A stretch of 45,169 nucleotides of DNA from assembly GCA_023443455.1 (NCBI GenBank), contig JAEZUE010000024.1, forward strand, positions 1-45,169. Reading direction: 5' to 3'. A program made the translations under genes and the position numbers. The DNA is from Verrucomicrobiota bacterium. Its GTDB lineage: Bacteria > Verrucomicrobiota > Verrucomicrobiia > Opitutales > Opitutaceae. Below the pieces are notes generated by a model. It saw nothing but the letters and a program-made list of their open reading frames with translations. It was not told the origin of the DNA and ran no database searches. Positions 16,389-24,527 of this stretch are shown here, piece by piece. Numbering within the stretch: position 1 is the stretch's first letter; each line of letters opens with the position of its first letter.

Positions 16389-18611
16389 TCAGGGCGCAGC
16401 GGCCTCCTCGGCCCGGTAGAATCTCCGCGGACCCGAGGCGTCTTGGTCGATGACGGTGAGGTACCCGCCGGCTCCCGCGAGATCGGGGCCGAGCTGTATC
16501 CAGCCGCCCGGAGCGAGAGTGGGGCTGGAGAAGACCCGATAGGTGCGACCGGGTGAGGTTGGCCCGAACACGACTTCGCAGTGGTCGGGCCGCTCGAGCA
16601 GTGCGATGCGGGTTCGGAACAGCGGCCGCGGCTCGAACTCGTAGGCGCCGAGATCGGGTGCGCCATCCGCCGCGGTCGGCGCGCGAAGCAGATCCTCGCC
16701 GGCGACGGGGCCGAGCGCGACGTTGCGCGCGGGGCTGGTCGCGGCGATCCGGCAGTCGCCGGGGAAGGCGGCGCGGAACAGCGGCGCGGCGATCTGCTCG
16801 GTGGCGTGCAGTGTCAGCGGTTTCCCGAGACTGCCCCCGCCGGTGAAATGGTAGAGGTTGTGCTCGTGGACGAACGCGTCGCCGAGCGGATTCACCGCGG
16901 CGATGGTCGAGTTTGTACTGAAGATGTTGTTGCGAACGACCAGCGAGTTGAGCGCCGGGTCGGGGATGTGGTTCGGGTGCGTGGTGTTCGAGAGCAGGGT
17001 GAAGATTCCCCAGCCGCGCAGGGCCGGTTCGGGGCGGGCGACGAAGGTGTTGTTCGCGACCAGCATGTCGTAGGTGCACTGGTGGCCGAAGGCGGGGGTG
17101 TGGCCCCAGTTGTCCCAATGCGGGAGAAAGGCGTAGTGGGCGCCCCAGAGGTAGAGGTTGTGGTCGACGACCATCCGGCTCGCGTTGCCGTACATCTCCA
17201 TGAAGTTGGCGTTGTTGAGCAGGAGATTGTGGTGGATGCGGATATTGTCGGAGACGAAGTCGTACCCGGTCGCCTCGCGTTCGCCGTAGAACTCGAGCGA
17301 ACCGCCGCCGATGGTGTCGCCGGTGAGCGAGTGGCAGTTGGCGATGCGGTTCCAGGCGATCTCGAGGTTGCTGCCGCAATACCAGATGCCGACACCACAC
17401 TCGGAGTCGCCCGGCACGTAGATGTCGTGGATGAAGTTGGAGACGATCGTCGCGTTGTCGCCACTCGCACGCAGGCCCGAGCGGCAGCGGAGAATCTCGT
17501 TTCCGGCCACGACGATGTGGCTGGTTTCGGGGCCGATGAAGATGCCGTCGGTACCGCTGTTGTCCTGGATGCGGAGGTCGAGCACGACGAGGTGCGCGGC
17601 GTTGCCGGAAATGTAGACGCCCGGATACCGCTGGGTGGGGTCCCAGGGCGGATAGGAGTTGGAGATGGTGGGCGGCGCGCCCTCGCCGTAGGCCTGCACG
17701 ACGATGGGCTGCTCGGCGGTGCCCTGCACGTCGCGCAGGTAGAGCGTCTGCTTGTTCCAGTGGGAGCCGCGGGCCAGCCGGATGACGTTGCCGGGGCGGA
17801 GCTTGCCGGTGGGGATCTTGGCGAGGCTTCTCCAAGGAGTCGTGGCTGTGCGGCCGTCGTTGTGATCGTCGTCGCCGCGGACCGAGTCGACGTAGTATTC
17901 GCCGGCCGAGGACGCCGGGCGAAGATGCTCGACGCCCGGATCGGAGAAGAGCGCGCTGCGGGGGGCGGTGAGGTCGGTGGCGGTGACCAGCGCGGTGAAG
18001 CTGCTCGTGGCGCGATTGGGGCCGTTGGTCGCGGTGATGTCGAAAGTGTAGATGCCCGCCGTCGTCGGGGTACCGCCGAGGGAGCCGTCCTCATTCCACG
18101 TCAGGCCCGGCGGCAGCGTTCCCTCCGCGCAGTCGAGGGTGGTGTCGGGCATGCCCGGGAGCTGGAGGGAGATCGCCGGCCGGGTGCTCGGGTGCGGCAT
18201 CGTCGCCACGGGCTGGCCGACGACAAAGACCGGCAGTGCATAGGTGACGGTGATGGTGCGGATGTTGAGCCAGATGAAGGTCGAGGCGGTGGCGGTCCCG
18301 TTGGTGGCGGTGATCCGGACGGTGAATTGTCCCGCCTCGGTCGGGGTGCCGGCGATGGCGCCGTCGGCGCGAAGGGCGAGGCCGGACGGTAGGGAACCGT
18401 TGGTGACGGCGAAGATCAACGGGGCCGCGGGGTCTTTGTCCGTCACGGTGGCGGGGACCGGACTCAGCGCGACATTGGCCAGACCCTCGGCGGTCGCGGG
18501 GTACGACAGCGAAAGGGCCGCGGCGGTCTGTGCGAACAGGAGCAGCGCGGCCGCGAGGAGAAACGCCGGAATGCGGAGGTGAACCGTTGGGGGCGGGGTG
18601 GGGTGGTCCAT
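16389..18611 (-). CDS. Secreted right-handed beta-helix protein with Ig-like domains
   Basis: A 740-residue exported protein. After a signal peptide (about 1-32) come two Ig-like repeats of the putative-Ig (He_PIG) type, each with the hallmark LPSGLALRADGAIAGTPTEAG or LPPGLTWNEDGSLGGTPTTAG (about 33-118 and 119-210). Residues about 235-640 form a parallel beta-helix with ladder-like N-rich turns (NNANFMEMYGNASRMVVDHN, NNIFSTNS), typical of pectate-lyase-like enzymes. A C-terminal module TYRVFSSPTLAPGGW ... RRFYRAEE follows. A polysaccharide lyase or glycosidase role is inferred; no catalytic residues could be assigned. REPINs lie on both sides of the gene. Confidence 0.85.
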   Translation of the reverse strand: MDHPTPPPTVHLRIPAFLLAAALLLFAQTAAALSLSYPATAEGLANVALSPVPATVTDKDPAAPLIFAVTNGSLPSGLALRADGAIAGTPTEAGQFTVRITATNGTATASTFIWLNIRTITVTYALPVFVVGQPVATMPHPSTRPAISLQLPGMPDTTLDCAEGTLPPGLTWNEDGSLGGTPTTAGIYTFDITATNGPNRATSSFTALVTATDLTAPRSALFSDPGVEHLRPASSAGEYYVDSVRGDDDHNDGRTATTPWRSLAKIPTGKLRPGNVIRLARGSHWNKQTLYLRDVQGTAEQPIVVQAYGEGAPPTISNSYPPWDPTQRYPGVYISGNAAHLVVLDLRIQDNSGTDGIFIGPETSHIVVAGNEILRCRSGLRASGDNATIVSNFIHDIYVPGDSECGVGIWYCGSNLEIAWNRIANCHSLTGDTIGGGSLEFYGEREATGYDFVSDNIRIHHNLLLNNANFMEMYGNASRMVVDHNLYLWGAHYAFLPHWDNWGHTPAFGHQCTYDMLVANNTFVARPEPALRGWGIFTLLSNTTHPNHIPDPALNSLVVRNNIFSTNSTIAAVNPLGDAFVHEHNLYHFTGGGSLGKPLTLHATEQIAAPLFRAAFPGDCRIAATSPARNVALGPVAGEDLLRAPTAADGAPDLGAYEFEPRPLFRTRIALLERPDHCEVVFGPTSPGRTYRVFSSPTLAPGGWIQLGPDLAGAGGYLTVIDQDASGPRRFYRAEEAAAP

Positions 18612-18730
18612 GCGGATTCGCTGGAATCTGTGTGCGGCGGCCGGAAGAAGACGAGCGCGGCCGTGGTTGCAGAGCCTGTTTTACGATGCGCTGATGAATC
18701 GCGCGCGGATTTGCCCGCTGCTGCGACGTT

Positions 18731-18792
18731 GTAGGCCAGGGCGTCGACCTGGCCGGTCTTCGAAACGGGGCCACCTCGACGAGGTGGCCTAC
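18731..18792. repeat. REPIN upstream of the beta-helix gene
   Basis: Two opposed REP units are present. The left is GTAG (18731-18734) with GGCCAGG-GCGTCGA-CCTGGCC. The right, read on the minus strand, is GTAG (complement of 18789-18792) with GCCACCTC-GTC-GAGGTGGC. The unit closely matches 16322-16380. The rest of the 18612-18826 gap shows no gene. Confidence 0.75.
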
Positions 18793-18826
18793 AGGGGCAC
18801 GACCTTGGTCGCGCTTTGCGGTTCTC

Positions 18827-20101
18827 TCACGGGAACAACCCGCGGGCGAGTTTGGCGTCGGCGACGCGCTGGATGCCGAGGGTGAGGGCGGCGAGGCGGC
18901 GGCTGAACTTCATCTTGTTGCGCTGGGCCTCGACGGCCGCGCGCGCCTGGTCGAGCTGGCGCCGGAGTTTTTCCAGCACTTCGTCGCGAGTCCAATAATA
19001 CGACTGCCGGTTCTGCAGCCATTCGAAGTAGGAGACGATGACGCCGCCGGCGTTGCAGAGCAGGTCGGGGAGGTGGGTGATATCCTCGCGGCGCTCGAGG
19101 ACTCGGTCGGCGCCGTTGGTGGTGGGCCCGTTGGCGCCCTCGGCGAGGAGCCGGCAGCGCAGGTGGCGGACGTTCTTCTCGGTGATGACGCGTTCGAGCG
19201 CGCAGGGCGCGAGCACGGTGCACTCGAGCGCGAGCAGTTCGTCGTTGGAGATCGGTTCGCCGCCGTCGAAATCCTCGAGGACCTTGTTGTACGCTACGTA
19301 GGCGAGGGCCTTGCGGATGTCGATGCCGGCGGGGTTGTGGATGCCGCTGCGGTAGTCGGAGATGGCGATGATGCGCGCGCCGGCATCGGACAAGGCGAGC
19401 GCAGCCTCGCTGCCGACATTGCCGAAGCCCTGGATGGCGATGGTGGCGGAGGAGACCGGGATCTTGAGGTCGGCGAGGTAGGCGCAGATCAGGTACGCGA
19501 CGCCGTAGCCGGTGGCCTCGCGACGGCCGGCCGAGCCGCCGAGCGAGAGCGGCTTGCCGGTGACGACGGCCGGTTCGAGGTGCCCGACGTGGTTGGAGTA
19601 GGTGTCGGCCATCCAGCCCATGACCTTCTCGTTCGTGCCGACGTCGGGGGCGGGGATGTCGATGTCGGGGCCGACGAAGGGGATGAGCTCCTGCATGTAA
19701 CGGCGGGCGACGCGCTCGAGTTCCTGCGGCGAGAGTTCGCGCGGGTCGACGACCACGCCGCCCTTGGCGCCGCCGAAGGGCAGGCCGGCGAGCGCGCATT
19801 TCCAGCTCATCCACATCGAGAGTGCGGCCACCTCGCCGATGGTGACGTCGTGGTGGAAACGGATGCCGCCCTTCGACGGACCGGTCGCGAGGCTATGCTG
19901 CACACGGTAGCCTTCGAACATCTGGATGCGCCCGTCGTCGCGTCGCACTGGGATGGAGACGGCGATGGCGCGGCGCGGGTATTTCACGCGGGCGCGGACC
20001 TCGGTGGAGAGATTGATGGCGTCGGCGGCGAGGTCGAACTGCCGGCAGGCCATGCGGAAGACTTCCGACTGATAGAGGCGGGAGTTGTGGTGCTGGTTCA
20101 T
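18827..20101 (-). CDS. gdhA: Glutamate dehydrogenase (Glu/Leu/Phe/Val dehydrogenase family)
   Basis: A 424-residue cytoplasmic enzyme interconverting glutamate and 2-oxoglutarate plus ammonia. Visible: GPSKGGIRFH, the catalytic lysine K113 in LPFGGAKGGVVVDP, PAPDVGTNEKVMGWM, the Rossmann GFGNVGS, and LLAEGANGPTT with LCNAGGVIVSYFEWLQN near the end. These are the hallmarks of the hexameric NAD(P)-dependent enzyme. Cofactor preference was not assigned. The ATG at 20099-20101 (MNQHHNSRLYQS) was chosen over one 24 bases upstream because it begins at the conserved region; neither has a clear ribosome-binding site. It is not obviously in an operon. Confidence 0.93.
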   Translation of the reverse strand: MNQHHNSRLYQSEVFRMACRQFDLAADAINLSTEVRARVKYPRRAIAVSIPVRRDDGRIQMFEGYRVQHSLATGPSKGGIRFHHDVTIGEVAALSMWMSWKCALAGLPFGGAKGGVVVDPRELSPQELERVARRYMQELIPFVGPDIDIPAPDVGTNEKVMGWMADTYSNHVGHLEPAVVTGKPLSLGGSAGRREATGYGVAYLICAYLADLKIPVSSATIAIQGFGNVGSEAALALSDAGARIIAISDYRSGIHNPAGIDIRKALAYVAYNKVLEDFDGGEPISNDELLALECTVLAPCALERVITEKNVRHLRCRLLAEGANGPTTNGADRVLERREDITHLPDLLCNAGGVIVSYFEWLQNRQSYYWTRDEVLEKLRRQLDQARAAVEAQRNKMKFSRRLAALTLGIQRVADAKLARGLFP

Positions 20102-20169
20102 GGGGCGGGGTGGTAACCTGCCCATGACAGTCGGCGAACGGGCGTTTGTCGCAAGCGGACGCAGGCTGG

Positions 20170-20192
20170 ACGGTTTCGCCGAAACCGCCTAC
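20170..20192 (-). repeat. REP-like element at the 3' end of the toxin gene
   Basis: On the minus strand GTAG (complement of 20189-20192) is followed by a hairpin with 7-bp arms, CGGTTTC (20171-20177) and GAAACCG (20181-20187 on the plus strand). The TAG stop codon of the toxin gene falls in the head. Confidence 0.65.
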
Positions 20193-20509
20193 GGCGCAAG
20201 ATGTCGCGGTAGGTCCCGGGCGCCGTGGAGCAGACGCCAGAGAATCAACTCGGTGGTGGTGAGACGGTAGAATATGAGGATCGAAGCAAACGAACCATCG
20301 ACTCGGATGGAGCGCAGGTCGCGTAATGCCGGATGTGTGAAGCCGCAGACTCGGCCCAACTCGGGTGACTCATCGAGCCGGTCAATCGTGGATTCGAGCG
20401 CGGTGAGAAATCGCTCGGCGGTGGATGTTTCCGCTTCGGTCGCGTACCACGCAAAGTGACTGGCCGCATCGACGATGAAGATGTCGGTGCGTACGAGCTT
20501 TCGGCTCAT
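20189..20509 (-). CDS. ParE/RelE-type toxin
   Basis: A 106-residue protein with the RelE/ParE fold pattern: an N-terminal strand-helix (FIVDAASHFAWYATEAETSTAERFLTALE), then LDESPELGRV, LRDLRSIRVDGSFASILIFYRLTTTELILWRLLHGARD. The closing I-F-Y-R ... I-L-W-R-L-L-H-G strands match the plasmid-stabilisation family. Such toxins inhibit gyrase (ParE) or cleave ribosome-bound mRNA (RelE); the pattern here fits ParE better. The start at 20509 overlaps the antitoxin stop (ATGA), as usual for these modules. The TAG stop is part of a REP-like head. Confidence 0.88.
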   Translation of the reverse strand: MSRKLVRTDIFIVDAASHFAWYATEAETSTAERFLTALESTIDRLDESPELGRVCGFTHPALRDLRSIRVDGSFASILIFYRLTTTELILWRLLHGARDLPRHLAP

Positions 20510-20739
20510 CGTTGGCCGAGTTCGCGGGCCACCCTCGAACAAACCTCGCGAAGCTCTTGATGGCCGTAGGGGCGTTGCGGTTCCTCGACGGCTTGGAGCA
20601 ACTCCGTTTCGAGTTCGGGGCTGTCCAGCTCAGGATCGATTTTTCCGTGAGGCTGCGCCTGAATCCATGCCTTGAGCTCGGCGCGCTCAGTCGGCGGGAG
20701 TCGGAGGATCGCGGACCGGATCTCGGCGAGGGTCGTCAT
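20506..20739 (-). CDS. Antitoxin of the ParE-type module
   Basis: A 77-residue acidic protein, MTTLAEIRSAILRLPPTERAE..., resembling the short addiction-module antitoxins with a helical N terminus followed by an acidic disordered tail (IDPELDSPELETELLQAVEE). The start at 20739 was chosen since the upstream part of the open frame (His/Pro-rich) looks non-coding. It ends 4 bases into the toxin start, so the two are translationally coupled. It would bind and neutralise the toxin and probably repress the operon; no clear operator was identified. Confidence 0.8.
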   Translation of the reverse strand: MTTLAEIRSAILRLPPTERAELKAWIQAQPHGKIDPELDSPELETELLQAVEEPQRPYGHQELREVCSRVARELGQR

Positions 20740-20904
20740 GGGCCGGAATCTACGGTCGGTCTGGGCTACCGCAAGGTCCGGGGTTTGGTGGAAATCCGAG
20801 GATGGTTGGTGGGGGGCGGGGATGGGTTGGGGGCCATGCAGGCCAATCGGGTCTTGGCGTCGAACGACAGGCACGGTCAGTGTTGGGGTGAATGAAAATG
20901 ACAG

Positions 20905-22203
20905 GTGGCATTGCCCGCGCAGCTCACGCCTTGGCCGTGCTGGTCGGTGTCGGGCTTTTGGGGCGTGCTGCTTTGTTACGTGCTTCCTTCGGTCTTGCTG
21001 CTACGAGCAACGGCGGAAGTGCGTGATGACAGTTGGCAGGAACAACTCGAATGGGCCGTACCGGCCGGATGGGGACTGCTGCTCTTGCTGGGGATCTATG
21101 CGGTTTTGAGGAAGATCGGATGGCGCCCGCTACTCTGGATCGTCGGTTGTGCCGCTGGATTGGCGTTGTGGCTGGTGGTCGATATCACCCCAGCTCCGCC
21201 GTTGCCGGAGCTGGGAACGCTGCGGGTTGCTGGCGATCCGGGGTGGGAGGTGGTCGCTTGGATGGTGAAGGATCATCCTGCGAGTCGGTTGGCCGACGCC
21301 GACGAGATGCTTCGACGCTCAACCGAAGTCCGCCTGCCGTCCGGACGTGAACTGTGGCCCGATCACGTGCGCGACAACCGGGAGAAGATCATCGAAGCGT
21401 GGGCGGCGGACAGGGGCGGCCGCGAATGGACGGCCCGACTTGTCGCACAACCACCGCAGGGAATCCACGTGCTCAAGGACCAAGAGCCGATGCTTTCGTT
21501 TTCCCGAGTGCGGGCGAGTCAGCACGTCCGTGCGGCTTATGCGTATCTCATTGCGAGCGAGGGCAACCGGAATGGGGCCATTCAGTTGCTGATCAAGCAG
21601 CAGAAAGCATGGAGTGGTATCCAGCGGCTGGAAGCGTCGCTGATGAACCAAATGATCGCGGTGGTGATGCTGAAGGATTCCCAGAATGCCTGCTCCGCGA
21701 TCCTCGACCTCGGTGGTGTGGATGTAGGGATGCAAACCGAGCTGTCGAATGTATTGGAGACTCTGTTGCCGGCACCGGAAGTGTGTCGTCTTGGGATCTT
21801 GGGCGACTATCACTTCACTCGCAGCGTGGGCGAAGACTGGGACTTGGGGCTTGCCGAAGCAGGAATCGACATGACCGGCGAGTCGCTCGGTTTTGATAGT
21901 CCTGTGCTGAAACAGCAGGCGCGCGTCTTCGGGTTGCGGTGGGTGTGGCTCCGGCGGGAATCGTCGAAGGTCTACTTGGCAGCCTTGACGGAGGTCTATC
22001 GGCTGGCCGCCGCTCGTGATCTCGCACGAGCAGAGCAGTTCGCCAACGAGGCTGACTCGACGTGGAGCGTGCGAAATGCAATTGGCACCCGACTATCGGG
22101 GATGGCGCTGCCCGCGTTTGCCAAGATCTCAAAAAACATCTGGGAGGCCGACGACCGGCGACGGGAGTTGATCAGCCGGCTGTCGCCCAGAGAAGCGGAG
22201 TGA
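20905..22203 (+). CDS. Hypothetical membrane-anchored protein
   Basis: A 432-residue protein not recognised as a known family. Residues about 17-35, 52-66 and 72-91 are hydrophobic and likely membrane-spanning. A long, mostly helical soluble region follows (about 120-432) rich in Arg, Glu and Ala. The first usable start is GTG at 20905; two in-frame ATGs (20892, 20898) belong to another frame that ends after 44 codons, so an N-terminal frameshift is possible. It lies divergently from the toxin-antitoxin pair with 165 bases between. Its GC is somewhat lower than neighbouring housekeeping genes. No functional motif was found. Confidence 0.6.
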   Translation: MALPAQLTPWPCWSVSGFWGVLLCYVLPSVLLLRATAEVRDDSWQEQLEWAVPAGWGLLLLLGIYAVLRKIGWRPLLWIVGCAAGLALWLVVDITPAPPLPELGTLRVAGDPGWEVVAWMVKDHPASRLADADEMLRRSTEVRLPSGRELWPDHVRDNREKIIEAWAADRGGREWTARLVAQPPQGIHVLKDQEPMLSFSRVRASQHVRAAYAYLIASEGNRNGAIQLLIKQQKAWSGIQRLEASLMNQMIAVVMLKDSQNACSAILDLGGVDVGMQTELSNVLETLLPAPEVCRLGILGDYHFTRSVGEDWDLGLAEAGIDMTGESLGFDSPVLKQQARVFGLRWVWLRRESSKVYLAALTEVYRLAAARDLARAEQFANEADSTWSVRNAIGTRLSGMALPAFAKISKNIWEADDRRRELISRLSPREAE

Positions 22204-22324
22204 TGCACGAGGACAGTGCGGGCACTCTGCTGCACAGCAGAGACCCGGTCGCAGGCGTGGTGGGCGGCCCGCAGCACTTGGTCGACGGCCTTGGCGGCCG
22301 CCGCCACGGGAAGGGTCTTCGGCC

Positions 22325-23203
22325 TCACGCCGCCAGCGCGGCGACGAGGGCGAGGGCGGACTTGGCGCGGTTGAGCGCGTAGAGATGAAAGCCGGGGGCG
22401 TGGTTGGCCAGCAGGCCACGCATCTGCGTGACGGCCCATTCGAGACCGACGAACTCCACCGCGTCGGGGCTGTCGCCGGCGGCCTCCAGCCGCCGCACGA
22501 GCGGAGCGGGCAAGGTGGCGCCGCACATCTCGGTGAAGCGGCGGATCTGCTTGAGGGACAGCACGGGCATGATGCCGGGCACGATCGGCGCCTTGATACC
22601 GCGGGCGCGGCAGGCCTCGACGAAGCGGTAGTAGACGGCGTTGTCGAAGAAGAGCTGCGTGACGATGAAGTCGGCCCCGGCGTCGACCTTGCGCTTGAGG
22701 TTGTCGAGATCGAGTTCGAGGTTCGCGGCCTCGGGGTGTTTTTCCGGATACCCGCCGACGCCCAGGCAGATGTCGGGGTGATTGCGCTTCAGGAGGGCGA
22801 CGATGTCGGAGCCGTAGCGCAGGCCGGGCTTGAAGGCGGTTTCGGGCGTGAGGCCCTTCGGTACGTCGCCGCGCAGGGCCATGATGTTGCGGATGCCGGC
22901 GGCGTGGTGGGAGGCGGCGATCTGCTCGATCTCCTCGGGCGAGTGGTTGACGCAGGTCAGGTGTGCCATGGTCACGAAGCCGTGCTCCTCGCGGAGCTGC
23001 CGGGCGATCTGGGCGGTGCGCTCCCGGGTGCTGCCGCCGGCTCCGTAGGTGATCGACACGTAGTCGGGCGACAGCTTGCGGATCTCGCGCGCGGTGAGGC
23101 GGAGCTGCTCGACTCCGGCGTCGTCCTTGGGCGGGAAGAACTCGACGGACTTGAGCGGGTGGCCGGCGGCGAAGAGCGCGGAGATCGGGCGGTCGGGAGT
23201 CAT
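22325..23203 (-). CDS. metF: 5,10-methylenetetrahydrofolate reductase
   Basis: A 292-residue FAD enzyme of the MetF/MTHFR family that makes 5-methyltetrahydrofolate for methionine synthesis. Motifs: VEFFPPKDD at the start of the barrel, VSITYGAGGSTRERT, TMAHLTCVNHSPEEI, NIMALRGDVPKG, the FIVTQLFFDNAVYYRFV stretch and PIVPGIMPVLSL. The ATG at 23203 yields a start directly before the first barrel strand. The gene is separated from rlmN by about 120 bases that include a REP-like element, so they may or may not be cotranscribed. A methionine riboswitch was looked for upstream and not seen. Confidence 0.95.
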   Translation of the reverse strand: MTPDRPISALFAAGHPLKSVEFFPPKDDAGVEQLRLTAREIRKLSPDYVSITYGAGGSTRERTAQIARQLREEHGFVTMAHLTCVNHSPEEIEQIAASHHAAGIRNIMALRGDVPKGLTPETAFKPGLRYGSDIVALLKRNHPDICLGVGGYPEKHPEAANLELDLDNLKRKVDAGADFIVTQLFFDNAVYYRFVEACRARGIKAPIVPGIMPVLSLKQIRRFTEMCGATLPAPLVRRLEAAGDSPDAVEFVGLEWAVTQMRGLLANHAPGFHLYALNRAKSALALVAALAA

Positions 23204-23284
23204 GAGTTTAGTGGACGCATCAACGAAGCCGGATGTGTTGATTAGTAAAGGGCGAAATCGCGGGCGAGGTTGAAGGCTCGAGGA

Positions 23285-23308
23285 CGAAAACCTTTCGGTT
23301 TCCGCTAC
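23285..23308 (-). repeat. REP-like element between metF and rlmN
   Basis: On the minus strand GTAG (complement of 23305-23308) leads GGAAACC-GAAA-GGTTTTC. It lies in the short gap between metF and rlmN. Confidence 0.55.
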
Positions 23309-23325
23309 GGGGTGACCGCGGTGGG

Positions 23326-24441
23326 TCAGGTCGCGGCGGCCTCGCGTTCGCGTTCGGTGCGGAGCCGGAGCTGGCCGCAGGCGGCGTCGATGTCGTGGCC
23401 TTTTTCGCGGCGCAGAGTGAAGGAGATGCGCTGGCGCTCGAGGATGGCGGCGAAGCGTTCCTGGCGTTGCAGGCTGGGGCGTTTCCACTCGAGGCCGGCG
23501 ACGGTGTTGTACGGGATCAGGTTGACGTGGGCGTGCAGCTCGCGGGCGATGGCGGCGAGGCGTTCGGCCTGGTCGAGGGAGTCGTTGACGTCCTCGATGA
23601 GGATGAACTCGAGGGTGAGCATGCGGCCGTGTTTTTCGGAGAACTCTTTCACGGCGGGGATGAGCTCGGCGAGCGGCCAGCGTTTGTTGACCGGCATGAT
23701 GCGCTCGCGCACGTCGTCGGTGGCGCCATGCAGGCTGATGGCGAGGCGGAAGCCGAGTTGTTCGCCGGCGAGGCGCCGGATCTGGGGGACGAGGCCGCTG
23801 GTGGAGAGGGTGATGCGGCGGGCGCCGAAACCCAGGCCCCAGTCGGCGTTGAGGATGGTGAGGGCGGCGAGCAGGTTGTCGTAGTTGTGGAGCGGTTCGC
23901 CCATGCCCATGACGACAAGGTTGTCGAACGAGGCCAACTCGGCGCGGGCGCGTGGGGTGCGTTCGTCCTCGCGGTAGCAGACCTGCAGGAGCTGGGCGAC
24001 GATCTCGCCGGTGGAAAGGTGGCGCTTGAGGCCGTCGAGCCCGGAGGCGCAGAAGACGCAGCCCATCGCGCAGCCGACCTGGGTGGAGATGCAGATGGTC
24101 TTGCGCGAGTGGTCGATGCCGACGCCGTCCTGCGGGGCGCGGATGATGACGGTCTCGATGAGGCGACCGTCGCGCAGTTCGAGCAGGAGCTTGTCGGTGA
24201 CATCCTGCGACTGGCGGTCGAGCACGAGGGTGGCCGGCATGAGGTCGAAGGTCTCGTCGAGCCAGGCACGCAGGGGCTTGCCGAGGTTGGTCATCTCGTT
24301 CCAGGAGCGGGCACGCTTCTTGTAGAGCCAGTCGAGGATCTGTTTGGCGCGAAAGGCCGGCTCGCCGCGCTCGGCGAGGCGGGCGGTGAGAGAGTCGAGG
24401 GTCTCGCCGGTGAGCGGCGGTTTCGCGGGTGTGGAGTTCAT
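23326..24441 (-). CDS. rlmN: Dual-specificity RNA methyltransferase RlmN
   Basis: A 371-residue radical SAM enzyme that methylates C2 of adenosine 2503 in 23S rRNA and of A37 in some tRNAs. The 4Fe-4S cluster cysteines C124, C128 and C131 form CAMGCVFC, and C355 (in DIDAACGQLR) is the methyl-carrier cysteine position. Further motifs are VVMGMGEPLHNYDN, RITLSTSGLVP and LAISLHGATDDVRERIMPVNK. It is divergent from the following permease gene. The ATG at 24441 gives a typical length. Confidence 0.97.
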   Translation of the reverse strand: MNSTPAKPPLTGETLDSLTARLAERGEPAFRAKQILDWLYKKRARSWNEMTNLGKPLRAWLDETFDLMPATLVLDRQSQDVTDKLLLELRDGRLIETVIIRAPQDGVGIDHSRKTICISTQVGCAMGCVFCASGLDGLKRHLSTGEIVAQLLQVCYREDERTPRARAELASFDNLVVMGMGEPLHNYDNLLAALTILNADWGLGFGARRITLSTSGLVPQIRRLAGEQLGFRLAISLHGATDDVRERIMPVNKRWPLAELIPAVKEFSEKHGRMLTLEFILIEDVNDSLDQAERLAAIARELHAHVNLIPYNTVAGLEWKRPSLQRQERFAAILERQRISFTLRREKGHDIDAACGQLRLRTEREREAAAT

Positions 24442-24527
24442 CGGCGGGCGGCGGGCGGAGCGGGAGAGGTGAGCAGCGAACAGATGGTTTGCCAGCCCGC
24501 AAGCTTGCCCGCAATCAAGTGCCCGGC

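Noticed and set aside
9801..16453. Very long antisense open frames over the glycosidase, protease and gltX genes
   Set aside because: They are Arg/Pro/Ala/His- or Gly/Val-rich, have no domain, and mirror real genes in GC-rich DNA.
20892..21026. A 44-codon ATG-started frame overlapping the start of the hypothetical membrane protein
   Set aside because: It stops early and has no conserved feature; it is noted only as a hint that the N terminus of the longer gene may be misread.
23204..23325. A methionine- or SAM-responsive riboswitch upstream of metF
   Set aside because: Only a REP-like hairpin is visible; no conserved riboswitch core was found.
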